Shown here: positions 20,478 to 30,299 of the stretch, piece by piece
How positions within the stretch are numbered: position 1 is the stretch's first letter
Layout of the letters: every line of letters begins with the position of its first letter
Assembly (NCBI RefSeq): GCF_040958095.1
Contig: NC_091173.1
Span: 12,323,500-12,387,499, forward strand
Reading direction: 5' to 3'
Length of the DNA stretch: 64,000 nt
Origin: Procambarus clarkii
Taxonomy: Eukaryota; Arthropoda; Malacostraca; Decapoda; Cambaridae
Program-made: the position numbers and the translations under genes
Notes under the pieces: generated by a model
Seen by the model: the letters and a program-made list of their open reading frames with translations, nothing else
The model's database searches: none
What the model was told of the DNA's origin: nothing

Positions 20478-21497
20478 GCGAGTAACTGTGAGGGGGGGAA
20501 GACATCAGAGTGGCGAGATGTCAACAACGCAGTCCCAAAGGGCTCTATATTTGGACCCATCCTGTTTCTGAGATATGTAAACGATCTTCCAGAAGGTATA
20601 GACTCATTCCTCTCAATGTTTGCTGATGATGCAGAAATTATGAGAAGAATCAAGACAGATGAAGATAGACAAGAGACCACAGGAAGACCCGGACAAACTG
20701 AAGGAATAGTCTAGAAAATGGCTACTAAAGCTCAACTCAGAAAAGTGTAAAGTGATGAAATTATGCGAAGGGAGCAGAAGGCTGACCAGAAGATACCATC
20801 TGAGAGATGAAATCCTGCAAGAGTCAAATAGAGAGAAAGATCTGGGGGTTGATATCACACCGAACCTGTCCCCAGAAGTCCACATCAAAAGAATATCATC
20901 AGTGCCATAAGCTAGGCCGGCCAACATAAGAACTGCCTTTAGAAACTTGTGTAAGGAATCGTTCAGAACCTTGTATACCACTTACGTCAGACCAATCCTG
21001 GAGTATTCAGCTCCAGCTTGGAGTCCATACCTAGTTACACACAATACAATGTTAGAGAAGATTCAAAGGTATGCCACCAGACTAGTCCCGGAACTGAGAG
21101 GTATGAGCTACGAGGAATGGCTACAGGAACTAAACCTCACGTCTCTGGAAGACAGAAGAGTAAGGGAAGACATGATCACCATCTACAAAATTCTCACGGG
21201 CATTGACAGGCAAATTATTTAGCACGGGTGGAACACGAACAAGGGGACACAAGTGGAAATCTAGTACCCAAATGAGCCACAGAGACGTTATAAATAATGT
21301 TTTCAGTGTCAGAGTAATTAACAGATGGAATGTATTAGGCAGTGATGTGGTGGAGGCTGACTCCATACACAGTTTCAAATGTAGATATGGCAGAGCCCAG
21401 TAGGCTCAGGAATCTGTACACCAGTTGATTGACGGTTGAAAGGCAGCACCAAAGAGCCAAAGCTCAACCCCCGCAAGTACAACTAGGTGAGTACACA
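20478..21497 (+). mobile_element. CR1/L2-like LINE, longer 3' fragment, frameshifted
   Basis: Encodes RT motif B (VPKGSIFGPILF, Lys in place of the usual Gln) and the catalytic FADD (MFADDAEIM), then DLGVDITPNLSPEVHIKRIS, TTYVRPILEYSAPAWSPYLV, LVPELRGMSYEEWLQELNLT and STQMSHRDV. At least two frameshifts and a stop break it, so it is dead. The 3' tail AACCCCCGCAAGTACAACTA ends at about 21495. It lies head-to-tail with the preceding fragment. Confidence 0.8.
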
Positions 21498-21499
21498 CT

Positions 21500-21784
21500 C
21501 TAGATCGGGTACAAGGCTGTACCCGGATCTCCCCCCCCCCTCAATCTCAGTCTCCCTATTCTTTTCCCTCACCTCCCGTCTCCCACTCTTTTCACCTTTC
21601 TATTCTATCCCAACATCACCCCTCTTTCTCCCATACTTCTCTCCTCTCCGTCTTCCTCTGTCTCACCACTCCCCCCTCCCGTCTTCTTCTCTCTTCTCTC
21701 TGTCTCAGAAAATTGAATATCGTACTTCGGAAATATTTACAAACGTACATTGTATAGGTATATGTTTTTATCAAGTTGAAAATA
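21500..21784. other. CT-rich stretch, no gene
   Basis: Pyrimidine-rich low complexity to about 21710, then AT-rich. Confidence 0.4.
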
Positions 21785-22382
21785 ATCTATATAAATAAAA
21801 ATGGAGATGTTCGTTTGTGCATAACCGCTAATCTCCGAAAGTTCTTCACGGATTGCTTTGAAATTTTCACACAACGTTCCATTCGCATCCGAGCAGGTTT
21901 TAATATACATATTATATAGATGTCACGTCTGTGACGGTTTAAAAAAACATGCTTTTTCTGAAAAACTGTGTTTTTCATGTGAAAGAAATCTTCGAAACCT
22001 CTTTACCGATTGCTTTGAAATTTTGACACAACGTTGCATTGTAATAGGCGCGTCTTTTTATATATCTACTATATAGATGCCACCCCTGTGACAGGTAAAA
22101 ACATGCGTTTTTGAAAAAGGCGCCATCTGTTGCACATAATAGCAACATACATGCTATACTAAATGTCACAAATTCCATTTCAATGTTTCCGATTGCATTG
22201 ATAAATGTTATTTTCAAAGATTTCGATTTATTTTATTTTTTTCTTGAATTATTTTGTGTGACATTGTGTTGGAATTGAGCTGTATTGTTTACCATACCGT
22301 TCATTTCGTGAGTATAGTTTATTTTTGTATTTTTTCATATTTTAATTTAATTTTTTAACTGTTTTTTCTTATATTTCAGTGA

Positions 22383-22409
22383 TGGGAACATCAGATCACT
22401 TGATGTTCC
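22383..22409. repeat. Inverted repeat GGGAACATCA/TGATGTTCCC
   Basis: Perfect 10-bp arms with a 7-nt loop inside the Helentron-like element; the motif GATGGGAACATCAG recurs at 22420. Confidence 0.7.
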
Positions 22410-22439
22410 CAATTTTCTGATGGGAACATCAGACCATTT

Positions 22440-22757
22440 GGGAAGGCATCGGACGAGGGAGTGGGGAATGGTGGGGATGACGAGGGGACGGAGGTGAGAG
22501 ATGGTGGGGAGGACGAGGGGATAATGGTGGGGAGGACGAGGGGACGGGGGAGTTTGGGATGGTGGGGACGAGGGGACGGGGGAGTTTGGGATGGTGGGGA
22601 CGAGGGGATGGGGGAATGGAGAATGGTGGGGAGGACAAAGGGACAGGGAATTGGGGCATGGTGGGAAGAAAGAGGGGATGGTGGAGTGGGGAATGGTGGG
22701 GAGGTCGAGGAGACGGGTGAGGGGGGAAAATGGTGGGGAGGACAGGGGGACAGGGAA
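22440..22757. repeat. G-rich minisatellite (GGTGGGGANGACGAGGGGA)
   Basis: Irregular units of roughly 20-40 bp; the minus strand is proline/serine open in several frames only because of base composition. Confidence 0.85.
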
Positions 22758-22825
22758 GGTTGCTGTGGCTCAGCGACACACACGCGTTGTTGAGCCACAG
22801 CAACGCGTGGCCGGGTACTGCTAGT

Positions 22826-23087
22826 GACAGACTAAACATTCAAGTTTGGCACAGATCACAAATTCATCACAAGGGAAACACACAGACCTTCAGTAACGCA
22901 CATATATATCCCAATGTCTAAACAACAGCTAAAAATATATGAATTTATCACTGGAAACGCATCAGAGAAAAAGGTTATTACGGGAATGGGTTGGTTACCC
23001 CTGACAAACGCGCGGCCAGGCCAGGTAAACACCATCTCCCACTCTGACTGTTGATACACTCAGCTGATACCAGCCCCCGCCCCTGCC
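22826..23087. other. No recognisable feature
   Basis: Unique-looking sequence. Confidence 0.35.
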
Positions 23088-23532
23088 ACTTGGGCTGGAC
23101 GATAGGAAGCTTCAAGCAGGTCGGCGTTCAATCCCCGACCGTCCACAAGTGGTTGGGCACCATTCCTTCCCCCCCCCCCCCCCACCCCCGTCTCATACCA
23201 AACCTGGGGACACATTCACGAAGTAGTTACGCAAGTGCTTACGAACCTGTACATCTTTCCTCAATCTTTGACGGCTTTGGTTACATTTATAAAACAGTTT
23301 ATAAGCATGAAAACTTCTCAATCAACTGTTGTTATTGTTATAAACAGCCTCCTGGTGCTTCGGAGCTCATTAACTGTTTAATAATTGTAAACAAAGCCGC
23401 CAAAGATTGACAAAAAATGTACAGGTTCTTAAGTGCTTGCGTAACTGTTTCGTGAATCCGGCCTCTGATCCCTTCCCAGTGCTATAAGGCGTAATGGCTT
23501 GGTGCTTTCCCCCCTGATAGTTCCCTTCCCTT
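23088..23532 (+). mobile_element. tRNA-headed SINE (second family), split by a MITE
   Basis: Left part 23088-23205: TGGGCTGGAC A-box side, B box GGCGTTCAATCCCCGACC, GTGGTTGGGCACCATTCC. Right part 23464-23532: CTGATCCCTTCCCAGTGCTA to GATAGTTCCCTTCC. The intact sister copy at 47556 is continuous across this point. Confidence 0.75.
23206..23463. mobile_element. Palindromic MITE, copy 1 (nested in SINE)
   Basis: About 258 bp; terminal inverted repeats of about 95 bp (left CACGAAGTAGTTACGCAAGT, right ACTGTTTCGTGAAT). Further copies at 50267 and 59131. No transposase. Confidence 0.8.
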
Positions 23533-24029
23533 CCCCGCATCTGCCTCTTCCCCCCCCCCCCCACAGATGCAACTGGCACGCCGGCAAGGTTGCTTTAACG
23601 TCCTGCGCTGGTAAGAGGGTTAGCGCCAGTCGTAAACGTGCTGCAATAGACTAGTTAAAGAAAATTGCTTCTAGTTTTCCCCTCTGCGTTAAATGTACAC
23701 CGCTGTCTAATATAAGAAGTTGGGAGGGAGGCGGCATAGTGGAGTGACGGGGAGGGGGAACGATGAACAGAGACAGAAGTCCCTGAAATTCTTATGATGT
23801 ATAAGAGCGGAAGTCTTGGCTGAACTGTTCAGGGTTACGTCTCTATTGTCTCCGACGCTCTCTCTCTTTCAGTAACTTTAATTCTAATAAAAGGTTATAT
23901 CCCAGGGAGTCAATAGGCTATCAGGCGGCTGAGAAAATATATATGAATCTAAATTGTCAGGAAGCTTGCGAGATGATGCGTATTGATGAGGCCGATATGA
24001 GGACGGCTCATGAAGTGACTCATGACAAA
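23533..24029. other. No recognisable feature
   Basis: PolyC run at 23551-23562; otherwise unique-looking. Confidence 0.35.
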
Positions 24030-24460
24030 GAAGTGTGTGTGGAGAGAGCTTGTCAACAGCCTACTAATCCCGAAATGATATGAGTTGCTTGCAGGAAACG
24101 AGAGGTATCAAATAAAATATACATGGAAGATACTGGCTGGTCTGGTCCCAAATTTACACAGTCAAATAACAACAAACATGAAGCAAGTATTACTAGAGCG
24201 AAAGGTACTGAAGGAAGTGCAGTATAGAACTAGTGAGGAGTAGAGGTGCCATAGGCACAATCGGAGAACATAGTCTGAACATCAGAGGTTCATAGCTGTT
24301 CAATACCCTCCCAGCGAGCGCTTTAAATATTGTCGGAATAAAGATCGATGTCTTCAAGATACACTTAGACAAGTTCTTGCAAGAAGTGCCGGACGACCAG
24401 GCTGTAGTGGATATGTGGGCTTCCGGGCCGTTCCATACACAGTCTCTTGGACCAAGTTAT
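24030..24460 (+). mobile_element. Decayed LINE ORF2 C-terminus
   Basis: Frame at about 24297-24420 reads FNTLPASALNIVGIKIDVFK then HLDKFLQEVPDD, the C-terminal signature of a LINE reverse transcriptase; RYQIKYTWKILAGLVPN precedes in another frame at about 24103. Related sequence forms the insert at 49832-50046. Confidence 0.6.
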
Positions 24461-24467
24461 CATCGAT

Positions 24468-24498
24468 TTGTGATAACAGACGCGGTCTGTTATCACAA
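24468..24498. repeat. Perfect 14-bp inverted repeat, 3-nt loop
   Basis: TTGTGATAACAGAC, loop GCG, GTCTGTTATCACAA. Diverged copies of the same words recur at 24535-24583. Confidence 0.85.
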
Positions 24499-24599
24499 CA
24501 GACTGTTGTAATAGCAACAGTTATGTATCTATCAGTGTGATAACAGTCTGTTATCACAACACACTTGTGATAACAGACGCGGTCCCCCTGTACGTTTCT

Positions 24600-25089
24600 G
24601 ATCCCGCTCTCAACCCCACATAAAGTTCACACACATATTCCTAGAGCAAGCAACAACTCCCTCTAGCAACAGGAACGCGAACTACAAACAATAACAACTC
24701 AAAGTGGCACTTGAGAGTGAAGTGGCGCTCGAGTGCAGCTCCCACGGCCCAGTAGAGTTACTACACACACACACACACACACTCGGCCGCCACCCACCCC
24801 AGTAATCAATGACTGTGTTTATCACGCGGATTAGCGTGGAGAGCTGGCTGGCAGGGAGGGAGGGAGGGAGGGAGACCCTGGACTTTGAAAACGAAGTTTT
24901 ATCTCCGTTTTAGGAACTTCTTCCTTGAGCTAGAACTTTGCTTGGTGTCTGTGGTCATTATACTTACGCGGACCGGAGTCTAGTCCACACCGAGCAGAGT
25001 GTATCCGAACCTTTAATACATGAAGTGTTAAGTGCGCAAATATACATTGCATAAAATGGCCAAACAATATTATTGTAATTAACTAAATA
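24600..25089. other. No gene; short (CA)n and (GGGA)n tracts
   Basis: CA at 24763-24782, GGGA at 24855-24874. Confidence 0.4.
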
Positions 25090-25190
25090 TCTGAAATTCC
25101 TGCACTGTATCCCTATTTGGTTTCTGGTAGATAAACGGCATATGTGTTATCAAAGTGTAAGTTATGTATAGTAAAATCATACATACACAC
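25090..25190 (+). repeat. Dispersed repeat, related to 54968-55060
   Basis: CTGAAATTCCTGCACTGTAT and TCTGGTAGATAAACGGCATA match CTGAAATCCTTGCATTGTAT and CCAGTAGATACACGACACAT near 54970. Confidence 0.5.
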
Positions 25191-25316
25191 ATCAACACTT
25201 ATCATCATGTGTTATCTAAAGTTAACCGGTATTATGTGTGCTGACACGATGACCTTACCTGCCGTGTATAATTGTGTATTGTAATGATCGTGTAAGGTGT
25301 GGAGGTGAGGTGTAGA

Positions 25317-25350
25317 GGCGTAACTGTGTACGCCTGTACACAGTTACGCC
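25317..25350. repeat. Perfect 15-bp inverted repeat, 4-nt loop
   Basis: GGCGTAACTGTGTAC, loop GCCT, GTACACAGTTACGCC. Confidence 0.9.
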
Positions 25351-25421
25351 TGTAGTCTTTGTCTTACGCCTGTAGTCTTTGTCTTACGCCTGTAGTCTTT
25401 GTCTTACGCCTGTAGTCTTTG
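25342..25421. repeat. 20-bp minisatellite, 4 copies
   Basis: Unit TTACGCCTGTAGTCTTTGTC, starting inside the right arm of the 25317 hairpin. Confidence 0.9.
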
Positions 25422-25571
25422 TAGGACACAAAGACTCTGTAGTCCTTGTGACCTGCTGCTGGTCAAGAGGCTGAGTCTGCTGGCCAGCACACCATCAACT
25501 GGTCGCTGCTGGAGGAACAACATTTAAAACAGTGTCAGTCAGGTCAGCAGTGCTGCCAGCCAGTCCCGTAG

Positions 25572-25664
25572 AGGCTGGTTGACGATAGCTGGCGGCTGGC
25601 TAACGATAGCTGGCTGCTGGTTGACGATAGCTGGCGGCTGGCTGACGACAGCTGGCGGCTGGCT
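25572..25664. repeat. 21-bp minisatellite, 4.5 copies
   Basis: Unit GGCTGGTTGACGATAGCTGG plus C with single-base variants. Confidence 0.9.
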
Positions 25665-25819
25665 GAAATTAGGAATCCATGTTGCTCTCACGACCTTTGC
25701 CTCAAGCGTGTTTTATCTGTTTACCTCCCGCACTGAACCCCAATACATGGACCTCATTGAGGTTTTTACAATTCAATTATGTTTCCAGTTTCCTAGCTGT
25801 GTGTCCCTTCGTTGTGCCT

Positions 25820-25985
25820 TTCCTCATTCGTGTCCTCTCATTCTTCCTTCCTTCATTCGTGTCCCCCCACATCCTGCCTTCCTTCACCTGTGTCCTCTCA
25901 TCCTGCCTTCCCTTCACCTGGAAATACATTATCTCTACCCACCTCATCTGATTTCCTAGGTATCTTACACATTATAGTCCTAGCA
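25820..25985 (+). repeat. Dispersed repeat shared with 29470-29580 (minus)
   Basis: CCTTCCTTCACCTGTGTCCT, CACCTGGAAATACATTATCT and CATTATAGTCCTA have close counterparts on the minus strand at 29580-29470. The first 100 bp are three decayed ~31-bp units. Confidence 0.5.
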
Positions 25986-26440
25986 CCTGTGGTACCTAAT
26001 GTGGCTAGGTAACCTCTACTAATGTAACCTCTACTAGTGTGGTTAGCTTGAGGTTTCTTCATCAGTCCTCATACCTCAACTCTATTATATCCGGTACTGG
26101 TCTCGTAACAGATCTTTGGACTTTCTCAAATTTTTATATGTCATGTCCACGCCCAGGTCCGCTTTCTCCCGTGACATCGCACCAGCCAGCGTCTCCTCAA
26201 CCCTCTGCTAGACTGTATTATTTAACACTTGTTGGGAATGAACTCGTGAAGCCATTTATCTGACCAATCCTGAGGATTATTTAGAGTCTGCCGTTGCATC
26301 GTACAATCCTCCTCAAACACTGTCAGGTTATATCCTCACTTCTTAAGTAGGTTCTTTACATAATATCACAGACATTAGGAGTTCTAAGACTGAATCCTAT
26401 AGGACCACGATTAAAAAATATTCTGATATATAATTCTATT
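25986..26440. other. No recognisable feature
   Basis: Unique-looking sequence. Confidence 0.35.
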
Positions 26441-26451
26441 TGTCAGGGACA

Positions 26452-26525
26452 TGTTGTTGCTGTTGTTATAGATTCAGCTACTCGGAACAAGTTCCAAGCA
26501 GCACGGGCTATGGTGAACCCGTAAA
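26452..26525 (-). mobile_element. 74-bp double-hairpin micro-retroposon (form 1), with target-site duplication
   Basis: Read on minus: TTTACGGGTTCACCATAGCC, hairpin 2 GCTGCTTGGAAC/GTTCCGAGTAGC, TGAATC, tail of AACAACAGCAACAA type. Flanked by GTCAGGGACA at 26442-26451 and 26526-26535. Confidence 0.75.
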
Positions 26526-26542
26526 GTCAGGGACAGGAAGAC

Positions 26543-26545
<3 letters not shown>

Positions 26546-26622
<77 letters not shown>
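26546..26622. repeat. (TA)n microsatellite
   Basis: About 38 TA units. Confidence 0.95.
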
Positions 26623-26689
26623 GTATATATATATACAGTTGTAGTCTTGTATCGAGGTGTCCCACCCTCTACCTCAAGGTCGAACTACT

Positions 26690-26870
26690 GACCCTCCACA
26701 ACAGTTGCCTAGCCCTCGGGTACCTATTGACTGTCAGGTGAACAGAGCCATTAGGTAAGAGGGAAGCGTGCCCAACCATTTCTGCTCCGCCCGCTCATCG
26801 AAACCGGGATCCCCCGATTACAAGTCGAGAACGAAGCCTGCTTTACTGCGAGACCCCTCACTATACGTTT
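26690..26870 (-). mobile_element. Degenerate shared-body SINE
   Basis: Minus strand: GGGATCCCGGTTTCGATGAG B-box side, then the body with CTCTGTTCACCTGACAGTCA and AGGTACCCGAGGGC. Tail not recognised. Confidence 0.5.
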
Positions 26871-26896
26871 GTGGAAAGCGAGAATGTAGTGATGTC

Positions 26897-26957
26897 GATT
26901 GATGAAGATTAAGCCACCCAAGAGGTGGCACGGGCATGAATAGCCCGTAAGTGGTGG
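26897..26957 (-). mobile_element. Double-hairpin micro-retroposon (form 2), short copy
   Basis: Minus: TTACGGGCTATTCATGCCCG, hairpin 2 GCCACC/GGTGGC, TTAATCTTCATCAATC tail. Confidence 0.65.
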
Positions 26958-26982
26958 TGTCCCAAACCGATGGGATAAGAAG

Positions 26983-27143
26983 CGATTGATGAAGATTAAT
27001 AAGCCACCCAAAAGGTGGCACGGGCATGAATAGCCCGTAAGTGGTGGCCCTTTTGAGCCATTACCAGTATCAAGAGCTGATACTGGTGATCTGTGGAGGT
27101 GCGACTGCACCCTGCGTGACGGGAGATGTCTCCCCCGTAAATA
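26983..27143 (-). mobile_element. Double-hairpin element (form 2), long copy with extra 5' hairpins
   Basis: Beyond the short core it carries upstream (on minus) GGGGGAGACATCTCCCGTCA, then CCAGTATCA/TGATACTGG arms and a GGCCACCAC link. This makes a chain of at least four hairpins over about 160 bp. Confidence 0.65.
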
Positions 27144-27172
27144 AAAAGTGCCCCGCGACTCATTATAGCACA

Positions 27173-27240
27173 TTACGGGTTATTCACGCCCGTGCCACCT
27201 CTTGGGTGGCTTAAATCTTCATCAATCAATCATTCAATCA
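27173..27240 (+). mobile_element. Double-hairpin micro-retroposon (form 2), opposite orientation
   Basis: TTACGGGTTATTCACGCCCG, GCCACC/GGTGGC, TTAAATCTTCATCAATCAAT and further CAAT units. It faces the 26983 copy, so the pair looks like one element with inverted ends. Confidence 0.65.
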
Positions 27241-27394
27241 ATCATAAACACGTCAGATTAAACAATATGATGGAGTCCACGAGCTTGGGACACCAACCAG
27301 GCCTTGGGAACCTTGCTCTCTCAACACTTTATATAGGGAAGGAAATGTATATGTTTATCTCTCAGAATGTTTGGTAATATGTTTATTGTTTGTG

Positions 27395-27503
27395 ATGTGT
27401 TTATATGTATGTATTAACACGATGTACTGAACGGGGTGAGAATAGCTTGAGCTACCTCATCCCTTTGTGTGTATTTTACCTCAATAAACTTATTTCAATT
27501 ATA
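27395..27503 (+). mobile_element. Probable LINE 3' end
   Basis: ACGGGGTGAGAATAGCTTGA, then CCTCAATAAACTTATTTCAA; resembles recalled decapod LINE 3' ends. No coding part. Confidence 0.4.
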
Positions 27504-27800
27504 TAGGGATGAATTTGTTTATACAATACGCCCTTTGTATATAATATATATTATTTCGTTTTGACCCTTAAACGATAGTAAACAATAACCACGTGGTTAC
27601 CTGCTGCCAGAGAAAGCCTTCACCAGGAGCTGTTTACACCGACCATTTCCTGCAGTGTGACCAGACCAAACAACCGGACGTATTTCTACCGATTGTTTAC
27701 AGTTGACTGTCAGGTAAACCGACAGTAAACTTTTTATAGAGTTATGACGGAGTTAGACTCACGTGTGGGTGAGTATACCTTATGGGGATAACATACTGAG

Positions 27801-28185
27801 ACGAATGGTGATCTATTTCACTCTACTGGGGGCACGAATGGTGATCTCTCTCACCATACTGGGGGGCACGAATGGTGGTCTATCTCACCATACTGGGGGC
27901 ACGAATGGTGGTCTATCTCACCATACTGGGGGCACGAATGGTGGTCTATCTCACCATACTGGGGGCACGAATGGTGATCTCTCTCACCATACTGGGGGGC
28001 ACGAATGGTGGTCTATCTCACCATACTGGGGGCACGAATGGTGATCTCTCACCATACTGGGGGCACGAATGGTGGTCTCTCACACCATACTGGGAGCACG
28101 AATGGTGGTCTATCTCACTATACTGGGGGCACGAATGGTTATCTATCTCACCATACTGGGAGCACGAATGGTGATCTCTCACCGT
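27801..28185. repeat. 33-bp minisatellite, about 12 copies
   Basis: Unit GGTGGTCTATCTCACCATAC plus TGGGGGCACGAAT. The array stops at an inverted copy of its own sequence: GGTGATCTCTCAC, then GTGTGAGAGGTCACC at 28187-28201. Confidence 0.92.
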
Positions 28186-28216
28186 TCGTGTGAGAGGTCA
28201 CCGTTCTATTTTATAG

Positions 28217-28219
<3 letters not shown>

Positions 28220-28291
<72 letters not shown>
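28220..28291. repeat. (TAA)n microsatellite
   Basis: About 24 units. Confidence 0.95.
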
Positions 28292-28292
<1 letters not shown>

Positions 28293-28503
28293 TGTGTGCA
28301 GGCAGGAGGCGAGTAAAGGCAGCCAAGTCCAGTGACTGTAAAGTTATTTTTTGTGGGTACCGCTGATGAGGCTGGTCTTGTCATACCTGTGTGGGGAGAG
28401 TGGCGCTCTGAAGCTATGATGGTGGGGGGTGGTGGGGAGGTGGGAAGGAGAGGGGGATAATGAGTGGACTTGAAGTAGGGAAACACGCATGGTAGGGAGG
28501 CAG

Positions 28504-28652
28504 AGACATCTCCCGTCACGCAGGGTGCAGTCGCATCTCCACAGATCTCCAGTATCATTTATTGATACTGGTGATGGCTCAAAAGGGCCACCACTTACGG
28601 GCTATTCATGCCCGTGCCACCTTTTAGATGGCTTAATCTTCATCAATCAATC
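28504..28652 (+). mobile_element. Double-hairpin element (form 2), long copy
   Basis: CATCTCCCGTCACGCAGGGT, CCAGTATCA/TGATACTGG arms, GGCTCAAAAGGGCC, ACGGGC/GCCCGT hairpin, then TTAATCTTCATCAATCAATC. Same order as at 26983. Confidence 0.7.
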
Positions 28653-28699
28653 ATCGGTAGGGAGGTAGGGAGGCATTAAGGAAGACCCAGAGCCTTAAA

Positions 28700-29065
28700 A
28701 CTCCTCCTCCTACTGTCTTGGACAATGTCCAGCTGTACACACACTCTTTCCACTTTTCCTCTTCCCTCCTGTGTTTATCTTCACCACTCTTCTCTTCACG
28801 TACGTTGTGTCCCCTCATATTGTTGTCCTCTCTATGTGTTTCTCTACTTTTCTTCCTTTTATTTCCTCCCGTTGCCACCTCTTCTCTCATTTTCATGCTG
28901 TTTCTTCTTTATCCATGTTTTTCTCTTCTTTTCTGTTCCTCCCTCCTGCTGCTGCTGCTGCTGCTGCTGCCAGCCGTTCATGTTGTACAACACGGCCGGT
29001 GATTTATTCTCCTGTCGTGGGTTCCTTTCTCCTGACGGCAATTCGCTCTCTCATGGTCTCTGCTA

Positions 29066-29070
<5 letters not shown>
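28700..29070. repeat. CT-rich low complexity with (CTG)7
   Basis: Pyrimidine-rich stretch; a CTG run at 28951-28972 gives a short Gln or Ala tract in translation. No gene supported. Confidence 0.6.

Positions 29071-29156
<86 letters not shown>
29071..29156. repeat. (TC)n microsatellite
   Basis: About 43 units. Confidence 0.95.
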
Positions 29157-29161
<5 letters not shown>

Positions 29162-29265
29162 GTCTCGTCAAAATTCCTCCTGCAGTCATTGTGTCCCGCA
29201 CAACGACCTACTTGTTCTTATCTTTTAATCGCCTCGTGAGCTTCTTGAGCTCGTCTTTCCCCTGC

Positions 29266-29409
29266 CCCCATCCTGCGTCTCGTCCTCCCATCCTGTGTCT
29301 CGTCCTCCCATCCTGCTACACTCTCCCATCCTCGTCCTCCCATCCTGCGTCTCGTCCTCCCATCCTGCGTCTCGTCCTCCCATCCTGCGTCTCGTCCTCC
29401 CATCCTGCG
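29266..29409. repeat. 20-bp minisatellite, about 7 copies
   Basis: Unit CCCATCCTGCGTCTCGTCCT. Confidence 0.92.
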
Positions 29410-29469
29410 AGGCCTCTCCTCTCCTCCTCCACCTAGCCACACTGGAAGACCGACCTGCCACAGATGGTA

Positions 29470-29580
29470 TAGGATTATAATCTCTAACATACCGTCAAAA
29501 ATAGATGAAGTGAATGAAGTGAAGATAATATTTTTCCAGGTGAGGGAAGGCAGGACGAGGGGACACAGGTGAAGGAAGGA
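29470..29580 (-). repeat. Dispersed repeat, second copy of 25820-25985
   Basis: On minus: CCTTCCTTCACCTGTGTCCC, CACCTGGAAAAATATTATCT, GATTATAATCCTATACC. Confidence 0.5.
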
Positions 29581-29871
29581 AGGCAGAACGAAGAGAATCT
29601 TTATCATTCCCTCACTTGGTCATTGGATCTCCCTCCCTCCCTCCCTACGACACTTATTCTCTCTTCTCACCCTTCATCTCTCACCCTTACTCTCCTCCAC
29701 CACTCTCCGTCTCTTTTGCTAAAAACATTTTCCTCTCCGCCATTCTGGTCTCACGCGCCCTCATTGCTGTCATTCTCTTCTCCCCTCTCCACTCTCTTGC
29801 GCTTCTCTCATCGATTTCTCTCTCTCTCTCTCTCTCTGGCCACAATCAGTGGTCACTGAAAGCGAACTTTT

Positions 29872-30196
29872 GTTATTATCTCTCACCTGCTAGCTATTAT
29901 CTCTCACCTGCTAGCTATTATCTCTCACCTGCTAGCTATTATCTCTCACCTGCTAGCTATTATCTCTCACCTGCTAGCTATTATCTCTCACCTGCTAGCT
30001 ATTATCTCTCACCTGCTAGCTATTATCTCTCACCTGCTAGCTATTATCTCTCACCTGCTAGCTATTATCTCTCACCTGCTAGCTATTATCTCTCACCTGC
30101 TAGCTATTATCTCTCACCTGCTAGCTATTATCTCTCACCTGCTAGCTATTATCTCTCACCTGCTAGCTATTATCTCTCACCTGCTAGCTATTATTT
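29872..30196. repeat. 21-bp minisatellite, 15.5 identical copies
   Basis: Unit TTATCTCTCACCTGCTAGCT plus A. The unit length is a multiple of three, so it translates as a fixed YYLSPAS heptad; no evidence that it is expressed. Confidence 0.97.
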
Positions 30197-30229
30197 AGTC
30201 ACATCATTTGTATCCCTTCAACTGGAGAT

Positions 30230-30288
30230 GATTGATGGATGGAGAGTAAGCCACCCAAGAGGTGGCACGGGCATGAATAGCCCGTAAG
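30230..30288 (-). mobile_element. 59-bp double-hairpin micro-retroposon (form 2)
   Basis: Core as in the other copies; flanked by TGGAGAT at 30223-30229 and 30289-30295. Confidence 0.65.
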
Positions 30289-30299
30289 TGGAGATAGCT

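Larger units (their letters stand above)
21785..22825 (+). mobile_element. Helentron-like non-autonomous element
   Basis: Starts near TATATAAATAAAAATGGAGA and ends in a 14-bp perfect hairpin (GTTGCTGTGGCTCA 22759-22772 with TGAGCCACAGCAAC 22791-22804) followed by GCCGGGTACTGCTAGT. That architecture is what I recall for Helentron (Helitron2) termini. Inside, a ~130-bp segment is imperfectly duplicated: GATTGCTTTGAAATTTT at 21852 and 22009, ATATAGATGNCAC at about 21916 and 22072. A minisatellite fills 22440-22757. No Rep/helicase coding sequence is present. Confidence 0.55.

Noticed and set aside
26897..26957. Hammerhead or HDV-like ribozyme in the double-hairpin element
   Set aside because: TTGATGAAG looks like part of a hammerhead core, but CTGANGA and GAAA are not both present, and no double pseudoknot could be drawn.
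26897..27240. A single ~340-bp DNA transposon with terminal inverted repeats
   Set aside because: The inverted ends are separate copies of the double-hairpin element, which also occurs singly elsewhere.
29872..30196. Regular 21-bp repeats resembling a CRISPR array
   Set aside because: No spacers: the units are contiguous and identical. The genome is eukaryotic.
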